Positions 1-10,486 are shown, counted from the first letter of the stretch. The stretch: 64,000 bases of DNA from Frigidibacter albus (GCF_009908165.1 NZ_JAAAUC010000004.1:310001-374000), one strand, 5' to 3'. Translations and numbers: made by a program. The notes: a model not told the origin generated them from the sequence alone.

Positions 1-168
1 AAGGGATACCCCGTCGCCACCATGGCCATCGGTGCGGCCGGCGCCGCCAATGCCGGGCTGATGGCCGCCGGCATCCTGGCGCTGAACGATCCCGCGCTGG
101 CGGCCCGGCTGGATGCCTGGCGCGAGGCCCTCTCCGCCTCGATCCCCGAGGAACCCGCCGATGACTGA
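1..168 (+). CDS. purE: N5-carboxyaminoimidazole ribonucleotide mutase, C-terminal part (partial)
   Basis: The first 55 codons are the end of PurE, whose 5' part lies outside the window. The visible protein reads GYPVATMAIG then AAGAANAGLMAAGILAL, which matches the conserved C-terminal half of class I PurE. PurE converts N5-CAIR to CAIR in purine synthesis, using the product of PurK. Its stop codon (166-168) lies inside the purK coding region, giving an 8-base overlap, so the two are very likely translationally coupled as a purEK pair. Identification rests on the short conserved tail plus the purK neighbour. Confidence 0.88.
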   Translation, partial: KGYPVATMAIGAAGAANAGLMAAGILALNDPALAARLDAWREALSASIPEEPADD

Positions 169-1255
169 TGCCCCCCTTCCCGTCGGCGCTACCATCGGCA
201 TCCTTGGCGGCGGCCAGCTCGGCCGGATGCTGGCGGTTGCCGCCAGCCGCCTTGGCCTGCGCACCCATATCTTTGAGCCCGCCGCGAACCCGCCCGCCGC
301 CGATGTCGCCCACCGCGTCACCACCGCGCCCTATGAGGATGCGCAGGCGTTGGCCGCCTTTGCCGCCTCGGTCGATGTGGTGACCTATGAGTTCGAGAAT
401 ATCCCCACCTCGGCCCTCGATCTCATCGAGAGCCTGCGCCCGATCCGCCCCAACCGCCGCGCGCTGGCGATCAGCCAGGACCGGCTGCTGGAAAAGACCT
501 TCCTGAACGGCGAGGGGCTGGCCACCGCACCCTGGTGCTCGGTCGAGGACGCCGCCGATCTGGCAATCGCGCTGGAACGCATCGGCACACCGGCGATCCT
601 CAAGACCACCCGCCTTGGCTATGACGGCAAGGGACAGGCCCGGATCATGGCGCCCGAAGACGCAGCAGACGCGCTGGCCGCGATGGCCGGTCAGCCCGCG
701 GTGCTGGAAGCCTTCATCGACTTCAGCCGCGAGATCTCGGTGATCGCCGCCCGCGGCCCCGGCGGCGAGATTGCCGCCTACGACCCCGGCGAGAATGTCC
801 ACAAGTCCGGCATCCTGCACACCACCACGGTGCCCGCCCATATTCCGCCCTCGCTCCGCAGCGATGCGGTGCTGATCGCGGCCCGGATCCTGAATGCGCT
901 TGGCTATGTCGGCGTGATGGGGGTAGAGCTGTTCGTGACGCCCAAGGGCCTGATCGTCAACGAGATCGCCCCCCGCGTCCACAACTCGGGCCACTGGACG
1001 CAGAACGCCTGCGCCGTGGACCAGTTCGAGCAGCATATCCGCGCGGTGGCCGGATGGCCGTTGGGGGATGGCAGCCGCTTTGCGGATGTGGAGATGCTGA
1101 ACCTTATCGGCGATGATGTGGACCAGGTGCCGTCACTCGCCCGCGACAGCGGCACCGCGATCCACCTTTACGGCAAGGCCGAGGCGCGCCCCGGCCGCAA
1201 GATGGGCCATGTCAACCGCGTGAAACCGCTCAGGGCAAACTCGGCCCGCGGCTGA
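161..1255 (+). CDS. purK: 5-(carboxyamino)imidazole ribonucleotide synthase
   Basis: Predicted 364 aa, usual PurK length. It carboxylates AIR with ATP and bicarbonate to N5-CAIR, the substrate of PurE. The N-terminal nucleotide-binding loop GILGGGQLGRML is clear. It is followed by the conserved EFENIP segment and an ATP-grasp core that includes TTRLGYDGKGQ, ending in EIAPRVHNSGHWT. I chose the ATG at 161, which overlaps the purE stop, because the upstream in-frame Met at 113 adds 16 Pro/Arg-rich residues read from purE codons. The 3' end overlaps the convergent DMT transporter gene by 26 bases. Confidence 0.96.
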   Translation: MTDAPLPVGATIGILGGGQLGRMLAVAASRLGLRTHIFEPAANPPAADVAHRVTTAPYEDAQALAAFAASVDVVTYEFENIPTSALDLIESLRPIRPNRRALAISQDRLLEKTFLNGEGLATAPWCSVEDAADLAIALERIGTPAILKTTRLGYDGKGQARIMAPEDAADALAAMAGQPAVLEAFIDFSREISVIAARGPGGEIAAYDPGENVHKSGILHTTTVPAHIPPSLRSDAVLIAARILNALGYVGVMGVELFVTPKGLIVNEIAPRVHNSGHWTQNACAVDQFEQHIRAVAGWPLGDGSRFADVEMLNLIGDDVDQVPSLARDSGTAIHLYGKAEARPGRKMGHVNRVKPLRANSARG

Positions 1256-2090
1256 TCCGCAGCACCGACAGCAGCACCCCGGCAATCACCAGCGCGGCCG
1301 CGGCCCAGAACCGCGGCCCCGGCACCTCGGCCAGCAGCACGGCGCCTGCCAGCGCGGCCAGCACCGGCACCGTCAGCTGCGCCACCGCCGCCACGCTGGC
1401 GGCCAGCCGCGGCAGCACCGCATACCACAGCGCATAGCCGAGGCCCGAGGTGACCGCGCCCGATGCCACCGCCGCGGCGAACCCCGCGCCGCTCACCCGC
1501 TCGCCTTCGGGAATCGCCAGCAGCACCAGCAGTGCCAGCGGCAAGGCCAGCACGAAATTTCCCGCCGTCGCGCTGAGCGGATCGCCGGCCCGCCGCCCGG
1601 CCAGCGAGTAAAGCCCCCAGCCCATGGCCGCCGCCGCCATCAGCGCCGCGCCCATCGGGTCGGGCGCCGCCCCCATCCCCGGCACGGCGAGCAGCGCGAG
1701 GCCCGCCAGCGCCAGCCCGGTTCCGGCCCACCGCCGCAGCGGCACCGGCTCGCGCAGCGCCAGCGCCCCGGCGAACATCGTCACCTGCACCCCGCCGAAC
1801 AGGATCAGCGCGCCGGTCCCCGCCTCCAGCGTCAGATAGGCATAGGAAAACCCGATCATGTAGACCGCCAGCGTCACCGCGCCAAAGGCCCGCAGCCGAC
1901 CCTGCCCCGCCAGAGACAAGCCCCCCCTGCGCGCCCAGACCAGCCCCGCCAGCATCAGGGCCCCCGCCGCCAGCCGGACGGCGGCGAAGCTCGCCGGCCC
2001 CATGCCGCCCTCGACCAGCGCCAGCCGGTTCAACAGGGAGTTCGCGGCAAAGGCCACCATCGCAAGGCTTACCAGCAGGATCAGGCGCAT
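1230..2090 (-). CDS. EamA/DMT-family transporter
   Basis: Predicted 286 aa and almost entirely hydrophobic, with about ten membrane segments in two halves, the pattern of two EamA repeats in drug/metabolite transporters. The start MRLILLVSLAMVAFAANSLL at 2090 places the first helix at the N-terminus. Upstream in-frame codons would add a Gly/Ala/Arg-rich leader and are not favoured. These proteins export amino acids, metabolites or drugs, but the substrate cannot be read from sequence. The gene converges on purK (26-base overlap) and diverges from the Gre-type gene. Confidence 0.85.
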   Translation of the reverse strand: MRLILLVSLAMVAFAANSLLNRLALVEGGMGPASFAAVRLAAGALMLAGLVWARRGGLSLAGQGRLRAFGAVTLAVYMIGFSYAYLTLEAGTGALILFGGVQVTMFAGALALREPVPLRRWAGTGLALAGLALLAVPGMGAAPDPMGAALMAAAAMGWGLYSLAGRRAGDPLSATAGNFVLALPLALLVLLAIPEGERVSGAGFAAAVASGAVTSGLGYALWYAVLPRLAASVAAVAQLTVPVLAALAGAVLLAEVPGPRFWAAAALVIAGVLLSVLRISRGPSLP

Positions 2091-2221
2091 CAGGCCAGCC
2101 TGCCCCGCGCCCCCAGCTCGCACAAGCCCCCGCGCAAGGCCCACGGGCGAGGCCAGCTGCGCATGGACATCCCCCGCGCCCTGTCGCAATCTTGGCGGAT
2201 GCTTCAGTCCCGATCCCCCCG

Positions 2222-2719
2222 ATGAGCCGCGCCTTCGTCCGCGAGGATGCGCCCGACGCCGCCCCGCAGCTGCCGGACCTGCCGGTCAGCGCGCATCCCA
2301 ACCATGTAACGCCCGCCGGCCTTGCGCAGCTGCACGCCCGCCTTGCCGCCGCGCAGGAGGAACTGGCGCGGCTGCGGGCCCGCGCCGACCGGCTCGACAA
2401 GCTGCCCGAAGCCAGCGCCGAGCGGGACATCCGCTACCTGCAGGCCCGCATCGCCGGCGCGATCCCGCTCGATCCGGCCAGCCAGCCACGGGACCGCGTG
2501 GCCTTTGGCGCCGAGGTCACCGTGCGGGACGAGACTGGCCGCGCCACCGTCTATGCGATTGTCGGAGAGGATGAGGCCGACGCCGCCCATCGCAAGATCG
2601 CGCCGCATTCGCCGCTGGCGCAGGCGCTGATCGGGGCCGGGATCGGTGACTTGGTGGATTGGCCGCGCCCCGCCGGGGCGGTGACGCTGGAGATCGTGGC
2701 GATCCGCTATCCGAATTAA
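2222..2719 (+). CDS. GreA/GreB-family transcription elongation factor
   Basis: Predicted 165 aa. The N-terminal half is a helical coiled coil (GLAQLHARLAAAQEELARL and onward). The C-terminal half is the FKBP-like Gre domain, with VTVRDETGRATVYAIVGEDEAD, then HSPLAQALIGAGIGDLVDW and a final LEIVAIRYPN. Gre factors rescue backtracked RNA polymerase by stimulating transcript cleavage. It could be GreB or a Gre paralogue such as Rnk; the N-terminal coiled coil favours Gre. The start MSRAFVRED at 2222 is typical of alphaproteobacterial homologues; an in-frame ATG at 2192 is possible. It overlaps the convergent GNAT gene by 4 bases. Confidence 0.82.
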   Translation: MSRAFVREDAPDAAPQLPDLPVSAHPNHVTPAGLAQLHARLAAAQEELARLRARADRLDKLPEASAERDIRYLQARIAGAIPLDPASQPRDRVAFGAEVTVRDETGRATVYAIVGEDEADAAHRKIAPHSPLAQALIGAGIGDLVDWPRPAGAVTLEIVAIRYPN

Positions 2720-3198
2720 AGACCCGCGAAGGGCTCGGGGTAGATCAGCCGCTCATGCGCGCCGGCGGTGCCGGGGGCGATGGGATAGACCAGCGTGTAT
2801 TCCCGGGCATAGGGCGTGGTCAGGTATTCGGCCGCCTTCAGCGAGAACCCGAAGCGCCCGTAATAGGCCGATCCGCCCACCACCACCACCGCCTTGGCGT
2901 GGCGCTGGCGGCACAGCTCAAGCCCGTGGCGGATGATCTCGCCGCCAAGCCCGCGGCCCTGTCGGCTTTGCATCACGCAGACCGGTGACAGCGTCCACCA
3001 GCCCTCGGGCGCGGTCAGGCGCGCAAAGGCGATATGGCCCATGACCTGACCTTCTTCCTCGGCCACCAGCTCCAGCGCCAGATCGCCCGCGCTGCGCAGT
3101 GCCTCGACCAGCCGCGATTCCTCGGGCCGCTCGAAAGCGGTCTGCAGCAGGATCGACACAAAGATGTGGTCCCGCTCTTCGACTTCGCGCAGTTCCAT
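2716..3198 (-). CDS. GNAT-family N-acetyltransferase
   Basis: Predicted 160 aa, a typical single GNAT domain. The acetyl-CoA pyrophosphate-binding signature is seen as QSRQGRGLGGEIIRHGLE, preceded by the beta strand LSPVCVM. The later segment VVVVGGSAYYGRFGF is characteristic of the YhbS-like subgroup. The acceptor is unknown. I chose MELREVEERDH (3198) over the in-frame start four codons upstream because the domain begins directly there. The 3' end overlaps the convergent Gre-type gene. Confidence 0.85.
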   Translation of the reverse strand: MELREVEERDHIFVSILLQTAFERPEESRLVEALRSAGDLALELVAEEEGQVMGHIAFARLTAPEGWWTLSPVCVMQSRQGRGLGGEIIRHGLELCRQRHAKAVVVVGGSAYYGRFGFSLKAAEYLTTPYAREYTLVYPIAPGTAGAHERLIYPEPFAGL

Positions 3199-3376
3199 TG
3201 GCGTCCCCAATCCCCATCACAAGCCCCGGCCCGCGCAGCAGCCTGCCTATGCGCAGTCTGCACTCTCGCCGCACCGGCGCAATCCACGCTGCAGCGCAGC
3301 GCAATCTTCGGACAAACCGATGCAGGAATGGCGCCGCTTCCGCAAGCAGTTGCGCCCAACTTGTGCAGAATTCGCG

Positions 3377-4516
3377 CTATCCCGGGGCGGCTCGCGCCTG
3401 CACGACAAGGTCATGCACGAAGCCAAGCTTCTTCAGCACGGCCGGGGGCAGCACGAAGGGATAAAGATCCGACTGTCCCATCGAGCGGTTCAGCGCGTTC
3501 AGCGCCACCGTCAGCGGCATCCACGCCCCCAGCAGCCGCCGGACACGCCGCACCTTGTGCGGGTCGAAATCCAGCTCGGCGCTCAGCTCGCCATCGTCAT
3601 CCAGCTCCGGCTCGACGCTGAGTCCGAAGGCAGCGGCCGTTTCCAGCGTGTCGACCATATGCAGGTAATGCGCCCAGGTCTCGGCCCAATCCTCCCAGGC
3701 ATGCATCGTGGCATAGGCGCTGACATGCCCCTCCTGCCAGCCCGCGGGCGCGCCATTGGCATAATGCCGACCAAGCGCCGCGGCATAATCCTCGGTGTCA
3801 TCGCCGAACAGCGCCCGGAATTCGTCCAGATGCCCGCCATCACGCACCAGGATATCCCAGTAGTAATGCCCGACCTCGTGGCGGAAATGCCCCAGCAGCG
3901 TGCGATAGGCCTCTCCCATGTCGGTGCGCATCTTCTCGCGCGTGGCGTCATCCGCCTCGGTCAGCGAGATGGTGACAACCCCGTCAGCATGGCCGGTCAG
4001 CACCCGCTCGCTTGCGCCCGGCGCATCGGCCAGAAAATCGAAGACGAGCGGCTCGGGATGGCCCTCGCCGGGCCGCGGCAGCGGCAGGCCAAGGCGCAGC
4101 AGCGAATAAACCAGCCGGCGCTTGGCCGCCTCGATCTTCTGCCAGCGGGCATGGTTCACGGCGTCCGACAGGTCGGGCACGGTGCGGTTGTGGCAACACG
4201 CAAGGCAGAACGCCTCGCCCTCGCCCGCGGGCAGCATCCAGTTGCAGGCGCTGCGCTCCCAGTTGGCACAGAACCGGTAGCCTGCCGCGTGATCGCCAAG
4301 GTCGCCCGCGGCGCCGGAATCGTCCTTGCGGTCATCGCTGGGTTTGCCCTCGCCGGGCACGCCGTCCCCCGCAATCACCCAGACCGAGCCCTCGGGCTCG
4401 ACAGCCAGCATCTGGCCGCGTTCGGGCAGATAGCCGACATTGCGCCCGCAGCGCAGGCATTTTGTGTTCTCAAAGTGCAGCACCTGGCCGCAGCATTGGC
4501 ACTGGAACAGTCTCAT
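3377..4516 (-). CDS. Putative zinc-binding metallopeptidase with N-terminal zinc ribbon (COG4307-like)
   Basis: Predicted 379 aa. The N-terminus starts MRLFQCQCCGQ and carries CxxC pairs (CQCC, CLRC), a zinc-ribbon-like motif. Further cysteines occur around residues 83-108. The C-terminal half has the metalloprotease motif HEVGH at about 213-217, preceded by TLLGHFR and followed downstream by WEDWAETWAHYLHMVDTL, a plausible third-ligand helix. The architecture matches proteins annotated as putative zinc-binding peptidases of unknown substrate, common in alphaproteobacteria. No signal peptide is seen, so it is probably cytoplasmic. Upstream in-frame codons to 4681 look like read-through of intergenic DNA. 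Confidence 0.8.
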   Translation of the reverse strand: MRLFQCQCCGQVLHFENTKCLRCGRNVGYLPERGQMLAVEPEGSVWVIAGDGVPGEGKPSDDRKDDSGAAGDLGDHAAGYRFCANWERSACNWMLPAGEGEAFCLACCHNRTVPDLSDAVNHARWQKIEAAKRRLVYSLLRLGLPLPRPGEGHPEPLVFDFLADAPGASERVLTGHADGVVTISLTEADDATREKMRTDMGEAYRTLLGHFRHEVGHYYWDILVRDGGHLDEFRALFGDDTEDYAAALGRHYANGAPAGWQEGHVSAYATMHAWEDWAETWAHYLHMVDTLETAAAFGLSVEPELDDDGELSAELDFDPHKVRRVRRLLGAWMPLTVALNALNRSMGQSDLYPFVLPPAVLKKLGFVHDLVVQARAAPG

Positions 4517-4598
4517 CGCGCCCTTCCCGGGGCAGCGCCCCTGATGTCCGGCCGCCCGCGCTTCCGCCGGGACGCAGCCGCAATCGCGGCGCGAGGGT

Positions 4599-5468
4599 CT
4601 ATGCCGTCGCCATTCCGCCTTGGGCAACAACCGCCATGCAGACCCGGTTCCGTCCGCCCTGCTTTGCGGCGTAAAGGCCACGGTCGGCCTCCGCGATCAG
4701 CGCCGCACGGCTAAGCCCGGCGCGCGCAATCGCCACCCCCACCGACATCGTCACCGGCTCCTGCTCGGCGCGCAATTGCCCCGCCACGGCCGAGCGCAGC
4801 CGCTCCGCCGCCTCGCGCGCATCGCCGATGGTCAGTCCGGGCAAGAACACCCCGAACTCCTCGCCCCCGAGCCGGGCCAGCACGTCGCGCCGGCGCAGCG
4901 TGCCAGTCAGGATCACCGCGGCATCGCGCAGCACGGTATCGCCCACGGCATGGCCATAGCGGTCGTTGACCGCCTTGAACCCGTCGATATCCAGCATCAG
5001 CATAGCCCCCGGCGTGCCTTCGGCCACCCGCGCGTCAAAGCCGCGGCGGTTCAGAAGGCCGGTCAGCGGGTCGGTCTCGGCGGCGCGGCGTTCGATATCG
5101 ATGCGATCATCCACTGCAAGGATCAGCCGGTTGGTGCTCGACATCAGCCGCCCCACCTGGTCGTGATAGCCAAACGGCAAGGGCTCTGCCGTGCCCGCCG
5201 TCTCGAAGGCGCGGATCGTTTCCTCGACCCGGTAGATCGGCTTCAGGATCGCATGCAGCGCCAGCAAGGTGGCCCCGGTGCCAAGCAGGGTGGCGACCAG
5301 CGCGACCCCCAGCACATGCAAGCTTCCGCCCGCAAGCATATGCGGATGGCCGAGGGCCCATCCCAGCAGTGCCAGCAACGGAACATGCGTTCCGACGAAT
5401 GCGACGAAGAACACCTTCGCCATGAAACTACGAGGAAATACACCAGACATCGCGGAATAGAGCCACAT
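4599..5468 (-). CDS. Membrane-bound diguanylate cyclase (GGDEF protein)
   Basis: Predicted 289 aa. Two N-terminal membrane helices (about 17-39 and 50-72) are followed by a HAMP-like linker and a GGDEF domain. The active-site motif is GGEEF at 201-205. An RxxD inhibitory site (RRRD, 192-195) lies exactly five residues upstream, so product inhibition by c-di-GMP is expected. Other conserved blocks are DPLTGLLNRRGF and MLDIDGFKAVND. It would make c-di-GMP at the inner membrane. A GGGAGGG ribosome site precedes the ATG at 5468. The target pathway is unknown. Confidence 0.92.
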   Translation of the reverse strand: MWLYSAMSGVFPRSFMAKVFFVAFVGTHVPLLALLGWALGHPHMLAGGSLHVLGVALVATLLGTGATLLALHAILKPIYRVEETIRAFETAGTAEPLPFGYHDQVGRLMSSTNRLILAVDDRIDIERRAAETDPLTGLLNRRGFDARVAEGTPGAMLMLDIDGFKAVNDRYGHAVGDTVLRDAAVILTGTLRRRDVLARLGGEEFGVFLPGLTIGDAREAAERLRSAVAGQLRAEQEPVTMSVGVAIARAGLSRAALIAEADRGLYAAKQGGRNRVCMAVVAQGGMATA

Positions 5469-5535
5469 GACCCATTCCCTCCCTGTTAGCGCGCCAACCA
5501 GCACCCTAGGCGGCGGCGGAGTCCTCTGCAAAGCA

Positions 5536-5560
5536 AAAGGGGCCCGCGAAGGGCCCCTTT
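5536..5560 (-). terminator. Rho-independent terminator of groESL
   Basis: A perfect 10-bp inverted repeat (5536-5545 with 5551-5560, 5-nt loop, core GGGGCCC) lies 26 bases past the groEL stop. On the minus strand it is followed by a short T-rich tract, as expected for the end of the groESL transcript. Confidence 0.8.
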
Positions 5561-5586
5561 CCGTTCCGGTAAAAGATATACCGAAG

Positions 5587-7284
<1,698 letters not shown>

Positions 7285-7347
7285 TCAGCCTTGGGGCCGG
7301 GCTCAGGGCACCAGGGGTCACCCCCCGGCATCCGAACCCGAAATCCC

Positions 7348-7635
7348 TCAGGAGAGGATGCCCAGAATGTCGCTTTCCTTCATGATCAGCAGCTCTTCGC
7401 CGTCGACGGTCACTTCGGTGCCCGACCACTTGCCGAACAGAACGCGGTCGCCCGCCTTCACCGACATTGCGATCAGCTCGCCCGAATCCTTGCGCGCGCC
7501 CTCGCCGACAGAGACGATTTCGCCCTCGGCAGGCTTTTCCTTGGCATTGTCGGGGATGATCAGACCGCCCTTGGTCTTTTCTTCGCCTTGCACACGCTTG
7601 ACCAGCACGCGGTCATGCAGCGGTTTGAAAGCCAT
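7348..7635 (-). CDS. groS: Co-chaperonin GroES (HSP10)
   Basis: Predicted 95 aa, the usual GroES length. It begins [15 protein letters not shown] and has the mobile-loop region [18 protein letters not shown] and the roof segment [12 protein letters not shown]. It caps GroEL. The ATG at 7635 has an AGGGAG ribosome site; the in-frame extension to 7725 would run through the CIRCE element and is rejected. It is the first gene of the groESL operon. Confidence 0.98.
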   Translation of the reverse strand: MAFKPLHDRVLVKRVQGEEKTKGGLIIPDNAKEKPAEGEIVSVGEGARKDSGELIAMSVKAGDRVLFGKWSGTEVTVDGEELLIMKESDILGILS

Positions 7636-7670
7636 CTGGTAACACTCCCTAGGTTCCAGGTTAAGATCCG

Positions 7671-7697
7671 TTGGCACTCGTCTTGGGTGAGTGCTAA
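7671..7697 (-). promoter_or_regulatory. CIRCE element (HrcA operator) of groESL
   Basis: TTGGCACTC at 7671-7679, nine bases, then GAGTGCTAA at 7689-7697. This matches the CIRCE consensus TTAGCACTC-N9-GAGTGCTAA with one change in the left arm. It sits 36-62 bases upstream of the groS start codon. HrcA repression of groESL through CIRCE is established for many bacteria, including alphaproteobacteria. Confidence 0.95.
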
Positions 7698-7706
7698 CGC
7701 GATGCA

Positions 7707-7735
7707 GAGGTAAGCGGGTCACCATGCCGTGTCAA
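7707..7735 (-). promoter_or_regulatory. Candidate groESL promoter
   Basis: On the minus strand TTGACA (7730-7735) is followed after 17 bases by TACCTC (7707-7712), immediately upstream of CIRCE, so HrcA would cover the transcription start. The -35 box is perfect for the housekeeping sigma factor. The -10 is weak and could instead serve a heat-shock sigma factor. Confidence 0.45.
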
Positions 7736-7850
7736 CTCCCCGCCCACGGCAAAATGATCCGAAAATCGCGCGTCGGTCTGGAAACCTGCCCCCGCAGGTG
7801 CCAGCTTGGGATGGGGGCTGCGTCCGCCCCTGCCATCCGCGAGGTTCCCG

Positions 7851-8921
7851 ATGCTCCGCCGCTTCCTTTGCACCCTCGCCCTTGTCGCGCTGCCGGTCGG
7901 CGTTCCGGCCCAGACAGAGCTCCAGACTGAGGGCCAGACCGAGAACCAGACGGCACCCGAGGCGACGGCCCGCCCCGCCTGCGCTGGCACCGACCTCCTC
8001 GTGGACCTCCCCGCGCCCGAGGCAGAGGCACTCGCCGCCGCGATGGAGGGGCAGTCCTACCCCGAGGGCAATCACTGGCTTGCCCGCAAGGGCGCGGCAG
8101 AGATCACGGTGATCGGCACTCTGCATATGTTCGACCCGCGGATGACCGCCGTGATGGACAACCTCGCCCCCACCGTCGAGGCCGCCGATGTGCTGCTGGT
8201 CGAAGCGACCGAGGCAGAAATGGCCAGGATGCAGGCCGAACTCGGCCGCCGCCCCGACCTGCTGTTCCTCACCGAGGGGCCAAGCCTGCTGGAACGCCTC
8301 ACCCCTGACGAGTGGGCGCAACTTTCCACCGAACTGTCCGAACGTGGCGTCCCCGGCATGATGGCCGCCAAGATGCAGCCCTGGTATGTGGCGATGATGC
8401 TGGGTATGCCCGCCTGCGCCATCCCGCAGCCCGGCCAGCAGATGCAGGGCCTCGACAAGATGCTGATGGACAGCGCCGCAAAGGCCGGCACCCCCACCCG
8501 CGCGCTCGAAGCCTATGATACCGTCTTCGACATCTTCGCCCGCTTCACCATGGACCAGCAGCTCGACATGATCCGCGCCTCGCTGCCGCTTGCGGGCGCC
8601 GCCGAGGATGTCTTCGCCACCCTCACTGCCGCCTATTTCGCCGAGGAACACCGCCGTATCTGGGAGTTTTCCCGCATGATGACGCTGGGTGCCCCCGGCG
8701 CCAATCCCGTGCAGGCCGAGGCGGATTTCGACCTCCTCGAACGCGCCCTCCTCACCGAACGCAACCGCGCCTGGATGGAGGTGATCGAGGCCGAGGCCGG
8801 GGACGGCACTGCCCCCCGCAAACTGGTCGTCGCCGCCGGCGCCGCGCATCTCTCCGGCCCCGATGGCGTGCTGACCCTGCTGGCCGCGGACGGGTGGGAG
8901 CTGGAACGCCAGCCCTTCTGA
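7851..8921 (+). CDS. TraB/GumN-family protein, secreted
   Basis: Predicted 356 aa. A signal peptide (MLRRFLCTLALVALPVGVPAQ) is followed by a Gln/Thr/Glu-rich stretch and a TraB/GumN domain. The conserved pieces are ITVIGTLHMFDPRM, LLVEAT, the ERNRAWMEVI helix and a C-terminal AAGAAHLSGPDGVLTLL. Members resemble the Tiki protease fold and the GxxH and ERN motifs are kept, but bacterial substrates are not established. The start at 7851 puts the signal peptide at the N-terminus. The next gene begins 34 bases downstream. Confidence 0.85.
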   Translation: MLRRFLCTLALVALPVGVPAQTELQTEGQTENQTAPEATARPACAGTDLLVDLPAPEAEALAAAMEGQSYPEGNHWLARKGAAEITVIGTLHMFDPRMTAVMDNLAPTVEAADVLLVEATEAEMARMQAELGRRPDLLFLTEGPSLLERLTPDEWAQLSTELSERGVPGMMAAKMQPWYVAMMLGMPACAIPQPGQQMQGLDKMLMDSAAKAGTPTRALEAYDTVFDIFARFTMDQQLDMIRASLPLAGAAEDVFATLTAAYFAEEHRRIWEFSRMMTLGAPGANPVQAEADFDLLERALLTERNRAWMEVIEAEAGDGTAPRKLVVAAGAAHLSGPDGVLTLLAADGWELERQPF

Positions 8922-8955
8922 CGGCGTTGACCCGCCAGCAGACAGGAGCCCCGCC

Positions 8956-9294
8956 ATGACCGCACCGATCTGGACCCTGGAAGCCGCCCTCTGGACCGGC
9001 GGCCTCCCCGAATACCGCAAGTCGATGGACCCATCCTGCATGATGGTCCTGCCCGGGCCCGGCATCTTGCAGGGCGAGGCGATCCTCGCCAGCCTGGAGG
9101 CCGCCCCGCGCTGGCGCGAGGTGGACATGGCCGGCCGCCATCTGGCCGAAACCGACGGGCTCTGCGTGCTTGGCTACGTCGCCACAGCGAACCGCGAAGG
9201 CGCCGCACCCTACCGCGCCGCCTGCTCCTCGGCCTGGGTGCGGCGCGAGTCCGGCTGGAAGATCGTCCAGCACCAGCAGACCCCGCTCGACTGA
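8956..9294 (+). CDS. NTF2-like (SnoaL/DUF4440-type) small protein
   Basis: Predicted 112 aa. The fold signature is a helix-rich N-terminus (WTLEAALWTGGLPEYRKSM) followed by strands ending in SSAWVRRESGWKIVQHQQTPLD, which is the typical end of DUF4440/SnoaL-like proteins. Such domains bind small ligands or act as simple enzymes; no function can be assigned. No signal peptide is present. It may be cotranscribed with the TraB-like gene 34 bases upstream. A dispersed hairpin repeat follows it. Confidence 0.7.
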   Translation: MTAPIWTLEAALWTGGLPEYRKSMDPSCMMVLPGPGILQGEAILASLEAAPRWREVDMAGRHLAETDGLCVLGYVATANREGAAPYRAACSSAWVRRESGWKIVQHQQTPLD

Positions 9295-9308
9295 CCGCGC
9301 CCCTTCCC

Positions 9309-9371
9309 CTTTGCCTTTTCCAAATATCCCGGGGGGCGCGGCCAACGGCCGCGGGGGGCAGCGCCCCCCTC
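9309..9371 (+). repeat. Dispersed intergenic hairpin repeat, family 2, copy 1
   Basis: A block beginning CTTTGCCTTTTCCAAATAT and continuing into G-rich and GGCC/CCGC inverted repeats ending in GCGCCCCCC. The same block recurs at 40658-40720 and, inverted, near 45035-45085. It lies just past the NTF2-like gene and may act in transcript end formation. Confidence 0.75.
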
Positions 9372-9505
9372 TTCGCCGACACCGGCCGTCCACCCGTCCC
9401 CGGCGAGACCACGCCCCCCTTCCCCGGTGACAACCCATGCTGCAGCGCCTATAAGGCGGGCGCATTCCATTCTGCCAGTGCGGCATGACCCGAAGGGACT
9501 ATTTC

Positions 9506-10423
9506 ATGATCAAGGTTCTCGGCCACAAATCCCCCGACACCGACTCCACCGGCTCGCCCATCATCTGGGCCTGGTACCTGACCGAGGTGAACGGCACCCC
9601 TGCCATCCCGGTGCTGCTGGGAGAGCCGAACACCGAAGCGGCGTTCATGCTGACCCATTGGGACCTGCCCAAGCCGCAGATCATCGCCGATGTCACCGCC
9701 GAGGACAGCGTGGTCATCGTCGACACCAACAACCCGGCAGAACTGCCGCCCTCGATCAACGATGCCAAGATCCTCGGCATCATCGACCATCACATGCTGG
9801 TCGGCGGCCTCAAGACCCGCACCCCGATCGACATCACCATCCGACCGCTGGCCTGCACCGCGACCATCCTGCACGACCTGATCGGCGCGGATCTGGCCCG
9901 CGCCCCGCGCGGCATCAAGGGTGCGATCCTGTCCTGCATCCTGTCCGACACGCTGGAATTCCGCTCGCCCACCACCACTCCGCATGACAAGGCCGTGGCC
10001 GAAGCGCTGGCCGCCGATCTGGGCGTCTCGATCCCGGATTTCGCCGCCGAACTCTTCGCCGCCAAATCCGATGTCTCGGCCTTCTCGGACGCGGAACTGC
10101 TGCGGATGGATAGCAAGGAATACACCATCGACGGCACCGAGCTGCGGATCTCGGTCCTGGAAACCACCTCGCCCCGCATCGTGCTCGACCGCAAGGCCAG
10201 CCTGATGGCCGCCATGCCCGCCGTGGCCGCCGAAGACGGCGCCGAGCATGTCATGCTGTTCGTCATCGACATCCTGCGTGAAGAGGCGACGCTGCTGGTC
10301 CCCAACGACCTGGTCAAGCGCATCGCCGAGGCCAGCTTCGGCTGCACCGTCACCGGCGACACAGTCGTGCTGCCGGGCATCATGAGCCGCAAGAAGCAGA
10401 TCATCCCGGCGCTGAAGCTCTGA
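9506..10423 (+). CDS. ppaC: Manganese-dependent inorganic pyrophosphatase (family II)
   Basis: Predicted 305 aa, typical of DHH-family class C pyrophosphatases. It shows the N-terminal metal site GHKSPDTDS, then VDTNNP and IIDHH, and a C-terminal DHHA2 domain ending TVVLPGIMSRKKQIIP. It hydrolyses pyrophosphate to drive biosynthesis. The ATG at 9506 has a GAAGGGA ribosome site seven bases upstream. The in-frame ATG at 9485 is less likely. A strong terminator follows directly. Confidence 0.95.
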   Translation: MIKVLGHKSPDTDSTGSPIIWAWYLTEVNGTPAIPVLLGEPNTEAAFMLTHWDLPKPQIIADVTAEDSVVIVDTNNPAELPPSINDAKILGIIDHHMLVGGLKTRTPIDITIRPLACTATILHDLIGADLARAPRGIKGAILSCILSDTLEFRSPTTTPHDKAVAEALAADLGVSIPDFAAELFAAKSDVSAFSDAELLRMDSKEYTIDGTELRISVLETTSPRIVLDRKASLMAAMPAVAAEDGAEHVMLFVIDILREEATLLVPNDLVKRIAEASFGCTVTGDTVVLPGIMSRKKQIIPALKL

Positions 10424-10427
10424 TCCG

Positions 10428-10457
10428 ACAAGGGGCGCCCCACCGGGCGCCCCTTGT
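10428..10457 (+). terminator. Terminator hairpin after ppaC
   Basis: A perfect 13-bp inverted repeat (core GGGGCGCCC) with the 4-nt loop CACC starts five bases after the ppaC stop. The T tract is only two bases, so it may be a weak intrinsic terminator or an RNA-protecting hairpin. Confidence 0.7.
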
Positions 10458-10486
10458 CCGCGCTGCGGGGATGCCCGCAAAACTGC

